Source of the DNA: Streptomyces malaysiensis subsp. samsunensis
GTDB taxonomy: Bacteria > Actinomycetota > Actinomycetes > Streptomycetales > Streptomycetaceae
Reading direction: 5' to 3'
Assembly (NCBI RefSeq): GCF_024519315.1
Contig: NZ_JANIIC010000072.1
Span: 1 to 46,411 of the forward strand
DNA length: 46,411 nt
How positions within the stretch are numbered: position 1 is the first letter of the stretch; each line of letters begins with the position of its first letter. Below, one piece after another: positions 43,889-46,411 of this stretch. A program made the translations under genes and the position numbers. The notes below the pieces were generated by a model. That model had not been told where the DNA came from and did no database searches. It saw nothing but the letters and a program-made list of their open reading frames with translations.

Positions 43889-45696
43889 TACCCCAACAGC
43901 TTCCGCAGGTCGATCGAGTCGGCCAGCGCCCGCAGCCCCGCGTCCCCCGGATGCAGATGGTCCCCGCTGTCGTAGGCGGGCAGGATGCGCGCCGGGTGTT
44001 CGGGGTCCCGGACCACCGCGTCGAAGTCCAGCACGGCGTCGAACGCCCCGCCGCTGTCGCGGATGAAGGCGTTGACGGCCGAGCGCCGCACATCCGCGTC
44101 CGCCGTGCACAGCGACTCGCCCTCGCACGGCGCGATCGTCGCCCCGACCACCCGCAGCCCGCGCTCACGCATCCGCGCCGCGACCGACCGCAGACCCGCG
44201 ATCAGCTCCTCGGCCGAACTGCCCCACCGCAGATCGTTGATGCCCTGGAAGACGACGACCGTACGGGCCCCGGTCTGGGCGAGCACATCCCGCTCCAGCC
44301 GGTGCCGAGTGCTGACCCCGCCGGTGTCCGTGGAGACGCCCTCGCCCGGATAGCGGTCGGCGACCACGCGGTTGGCGGAGATGCCCGCGTTGAGCACCCC
44401 GTACGCCGGAACCTCGGACTGGCCGAGCAGCCGGCGCGAGAGCACATCGGGCCAGCGGCGGTTGGCGTCATTGGTGGACTTGGTGCCGTCGGTGATCGAG
44501 TCGCCGAGCGCCACCACCGAACCCGGCCCGCCCCGCACATCGATCCCGGTCAGGAACGGCCAGGTGGTGAGGGTGCCGGTGAAGGACTCGGCGCCCGCCT
44601 CACCGGTCCGGTCACCGCTGCCCGCCGCGCTCAGATACGACCGCTGGGTGGCCTGGCTGTGCACCGGCACCGCCTCGACCGGATCCGGCAGATGGATGCT
44701 CACCAGCAGATTGGCATCCGCCGGAACCGGGAAGTCCACCGGATCGCTGAACGCCTGCGCGCCCGCGGGGATCGCGGTCCCCGGCCGCCCGCCGAAGGTC
44801 AGCGGCACCGGTGCGCCCTGCGCCGACGCACCGCTCGCCTGGAGCGCGACCGTCGCCCGGCCGATCCGGACGGGCGACGCGGCGAAGGTGTTCTCCAGCC
44901 GGATCCGGGCCCCCGGCCCGCCCGCGCTGGTGTGCACCACCAGCCGCAGCGTCTGATCGGTCCACGGCCCGACCTTGGTGTATCCGGCGGTGCTCGCCGC
45001 CCAGCTCCCGGTCCAGCCGTCCGCGGGCCGTCGCAGCGCCGCGGCGAAGACATGGAGGTCGGCCGCCGGGCCCGGATCCCTCGGCAGCACCACCGACGCG
45101 ACCTCCCGGCCGCGCTCCAGCGGTACCGTCACCGCGTACAGCCGGGCTGTCTCCTGCCGTTGCCCGGCGGCGGTGTTGAGATGGGGCAGGCCGACGGCCT
45201 TGGTGGCGGCGGGGCCGGCCCGCCAGTCCGGTGCGCTCAGCGTGTACGGACGGCTCGAACCGTCGCGGTAGCGCACCGCCCCGACACCGCTCGCCCCGGT
45301 GCCGGGCCCATTCGGCGAACTGCTCGCCACCAGGAAGGTCAGCGCCTCGCCGCGTCCGCGCAGCCGCACCGCCCGCCCGTCGGCGATCACGTTGTCGGGC
45401 CGTGCCCCCGCGCTCCTCGGCCAGGTCAGCCGTGCCGCGTCCAGGGCGATATCACGCCCCGGGGTCCAGCCGGCGGCGCCCAGATCCTGTGCGGAGAGCG
45501 AGGCGCCCGCGCCGTCGAAGTCCGCGTCACCCGGCCGGGTGTCATCGCTGACCGCCCTGTTGTCGAAAAGCCGCTCCAAAGGGAGCGGCTTGTGGGCCGG
45601 TACGCCGGCCGGTGCGGCGGGGGAGGGTGCCAGGAGTGCGAGGGTGACACCTCCCGCGATGGTCCCGGCCGCTGCCCACGGTCTCGCGACGCGCAT
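43888..45696 (-). CDS. Secreted SGNH/GDSL-family hydrolase
   Basis: 602 residues from ATG 45696 (GAGGGGAC upstream). The signal peptide has an MRVARPW start, a hydrophobic core and an alanine/proline-rich end, followed by about 350 residues of beta-rich accessory domain. The SGNH hydrolase spans about 405-602: block I ALGDSITDGTKS (Ser), block II GISANRV (Gly), block III FQGINDLRWG (Asn) and block V SGDHLHPGDAG (Asp, His). The family is esterases and lipases acting outside the cell. An open frame continues upstream but lacks a signal peptide. Confidence 0.9.
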   Translation of the reverse strand: MRVARPWAAAGTIAGGVTLALLAPSPAAPAGVPAHKPLPLERLFDNRAVSDDTRPGDADFDGAGASLSAQDLGAAGWTPGRDIALDAARLTWPRSAGARPDNVIADGRAVRLRGRGEALTFLVASSSPNGPGTGASGVGAVRYRDGSSRPYTLSAPDWRAGPAATKAVGLPHLNTAAGQRQETARLYAVTVPLERGREVASVVLPRDPGPAADLHVFAAALRRPADGWTGSWAASTAGYTKVGPWTDQTLRLVVHTSAGGPGARIRLENTFAASPVRIGRATVALQASGASAQGAPVPLTFGGRPGTAIPAGAQAFSDPVDFPVPADANLLVSIHLPDPVEAVPVHSQATQRSYLSAAGSGDRTGEAGAESFTGTLTTWPFLTGIDVRGGPGSVVALGDSITDGTKSTNDANRRWPDVLSRRLLGQSEVPAYGVLNAGISANRVVADRYPGEGVSTDTGGVSTRHRLERDVLAQTGARTVVVFQGINDLRWGSSAEELIAGLRSVAARMRERGLRVVGATIAPCEGESLCTADADVRRSAVNAFIRDSGGAFDAVLDFDAVVRDPEHPARILPAYDSGDHLHPGDAGLRALADSIDLRKLLG

Positions 45697-45850
45697 AAGT
45701 GTCCCCTCTCGCAACCAACCTGACCGGTGATTCGACAGGCGCGGGAAGAACGTAGAAAGGCGGGTGGGTGTCGTCAAGACAAGCAACGGGTCACGGCTCG
45801 CGCCGCGCGCCCTGTGGTGCGCCGGTGGCCTGGATGCCACGCTGAGCGGT

Positions 45851-46291
45851 ATGAACATCTCCTTCTTGGGCAACTGGCGCAAGCGACGTGGCCCCGCCTC
45901 GGGTACCGCCCTGATGGGCGCCCAGGAGGAGGACCCCCAGGGCGTCGCGCAACTGCTCTCCGAATGCGAACTGCTGCGTGCGCGGGCCGCGGACGCCGGC
46001 ATCGGGCTCGATGACTCCACGGCCTCCCTGGAGGCGCTGGACCAGATGGCGCCGCGCTGGCGCGACGACCCGGACGAGCTGACCTGGCTCGGCAACGACG
46101 CCGGTCTCTACCTCGGCACGGTCATCGTCCGCACCGTCCCCGGCGCCGTCTGGCAGGTGTGGCCCAACGGCCGGCCGGTCGTCAGGCTGTCCTCGGGCCG
46201 GGAGGTCGACGTCGTGGAGGCGGGCCAGCAGTGGGCCGCCGACGGCGCCCCCGAACTCTCCCGGCGCTACGCGGAGGTCGCCGAGGCTTAG
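45851..46291 (+). CDS. DUF6278-type hypothetical protein
   Basis: 146 residues from ATG 45851, matching a conserved Streptomyces protein (DUF6278, from memory) that starts MNISFLGNWRKRRG. Visible conserved parts are GVAQLLSECELLRARAADAG, LTWLGNDAGLYLGTVIV and PVVRLSSGREVDVV. No catalytic motif or signal peptide. Function unknown. Confidence 0.8.
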   Translation: MNISFLGNWRKRRGPASGTALMGAQEEDPQGVAQLLSECELLRARAADAGIGLDDSTASLEALDQMAPRWRDDPDELTWLGNDAGLYLGTVIVRTVPGAVWQVWPNGRPVVRLSSGREVDVVEAGQQWAADGAPELSRRYAEVAEA

Positions 46292-46330
46292 GAGGCGTCT
46301 GCCGGATCGCGGACGCCTGCGGCGGGCCGT

Positions 46331-46411
46331 CCCCCCCCCCCCCCCCCCCCCCCCCCAAACCGGGCCCCCCCCCCCCCCCCCCCCGCCCCCCCCCCCCGCG
46401 GGGGGGGGGCC
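46331..46411. other. Low-complexity poly-C/G contig end
   Basis: Long C runs broken by AAACCGGG and ending in a G run. This is not normal Streptomyces sequence and looks like a sequencing or assembly artefact at a contig end. Confidence 0.85.

Overview
The window reads as an actinomycete chromosome, almost certainly Streptomyces. GC is high throughout, GTG starts and ATGA/GTGA stop-start overlaps are common, and the right end carries genes typical of Streptomyces cores (pcaL, exodeoxyribonuclease III, a secreted SGNH hydrolase, a DUF6278-type protein). Everything left of about 40.8 kb is accessory DNA: catabolic and cofactor genes separated by insertion-sequence remnants that are nested in each other and mostly frameshifted. 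The last 80 bases are low-complexity C/G and look like a contig end.

Layout. 0-0.7 kb: transposase remnant. 0.7-16.0 kb: a catabolic island with a DapA-family lyase, a small unknown protein, a cupin, an epoxide-hydrolase-like enzyme, a GntR/FCD regulator, a gamma-glutamyltransferase-like protein, and a long rightward operon. The operon holds a sugar-type ABC importer (binding protein, double ATPase, permease), an alpha/beta hydrolase, a short-chain dehydrogenase of the mycofactocin-coupled type, a quinone-oxidoreductase-like MDR protein, a DUF1275 membrane protein and an acyl-CoA synthetase. Three intergenic spots share a TTGCATCCAAT-like sequence that may be the GntR operator. 15.9-16.35 kb: a broken C-terminal piece of a second mftF. 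16.5-18.6 kb: a recombinase / XRE / zinc-ribbon unit cut by an IS21 istB remnant.

18.7-26.1 kb: a complete mycofactocin locus. mftR reads right; the mftA-mftB-mftC-mftDE-mftF operon reads left; mftG reads right from the divergent promoter. mftD and mftE are one open reading frame. The peptide MftA would be carried by MftB, cyclised by the radical SAM enzyme MftC, trimmed by the MftE domain, oxidised by the MftD domain and glycosylated by MftF. The product is the redox carrier used by SDRs such as the one at 11.7 kb, so the two regions probably belong together functionally, and the mftF relic suggests that the catabolic island once carried its own mycofactocin genes.

26.1-40.8 kb: an IS graveyard with cargo. 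It holds an IS30 element nested in an IS256 transposase gene; a 1,109-residue NB-ARC/TPR protein fused to a degenerate SpoIIE-type phosphatase and an anti-sigma-like ATPase; a 35-bp-arm inverted repeat related to an IS630 end; a 3.4-kb TniA/TniB/DUF6431 transposon; an acetyltransferase; truncated regulators; a HigBA-type toxin-antitoxin pair; and a tRNA-Pro 3' fragment (probable attachment site) followed by a frameshifted integrase. 40.8-46.3 kb: apparently ordinary core genes.
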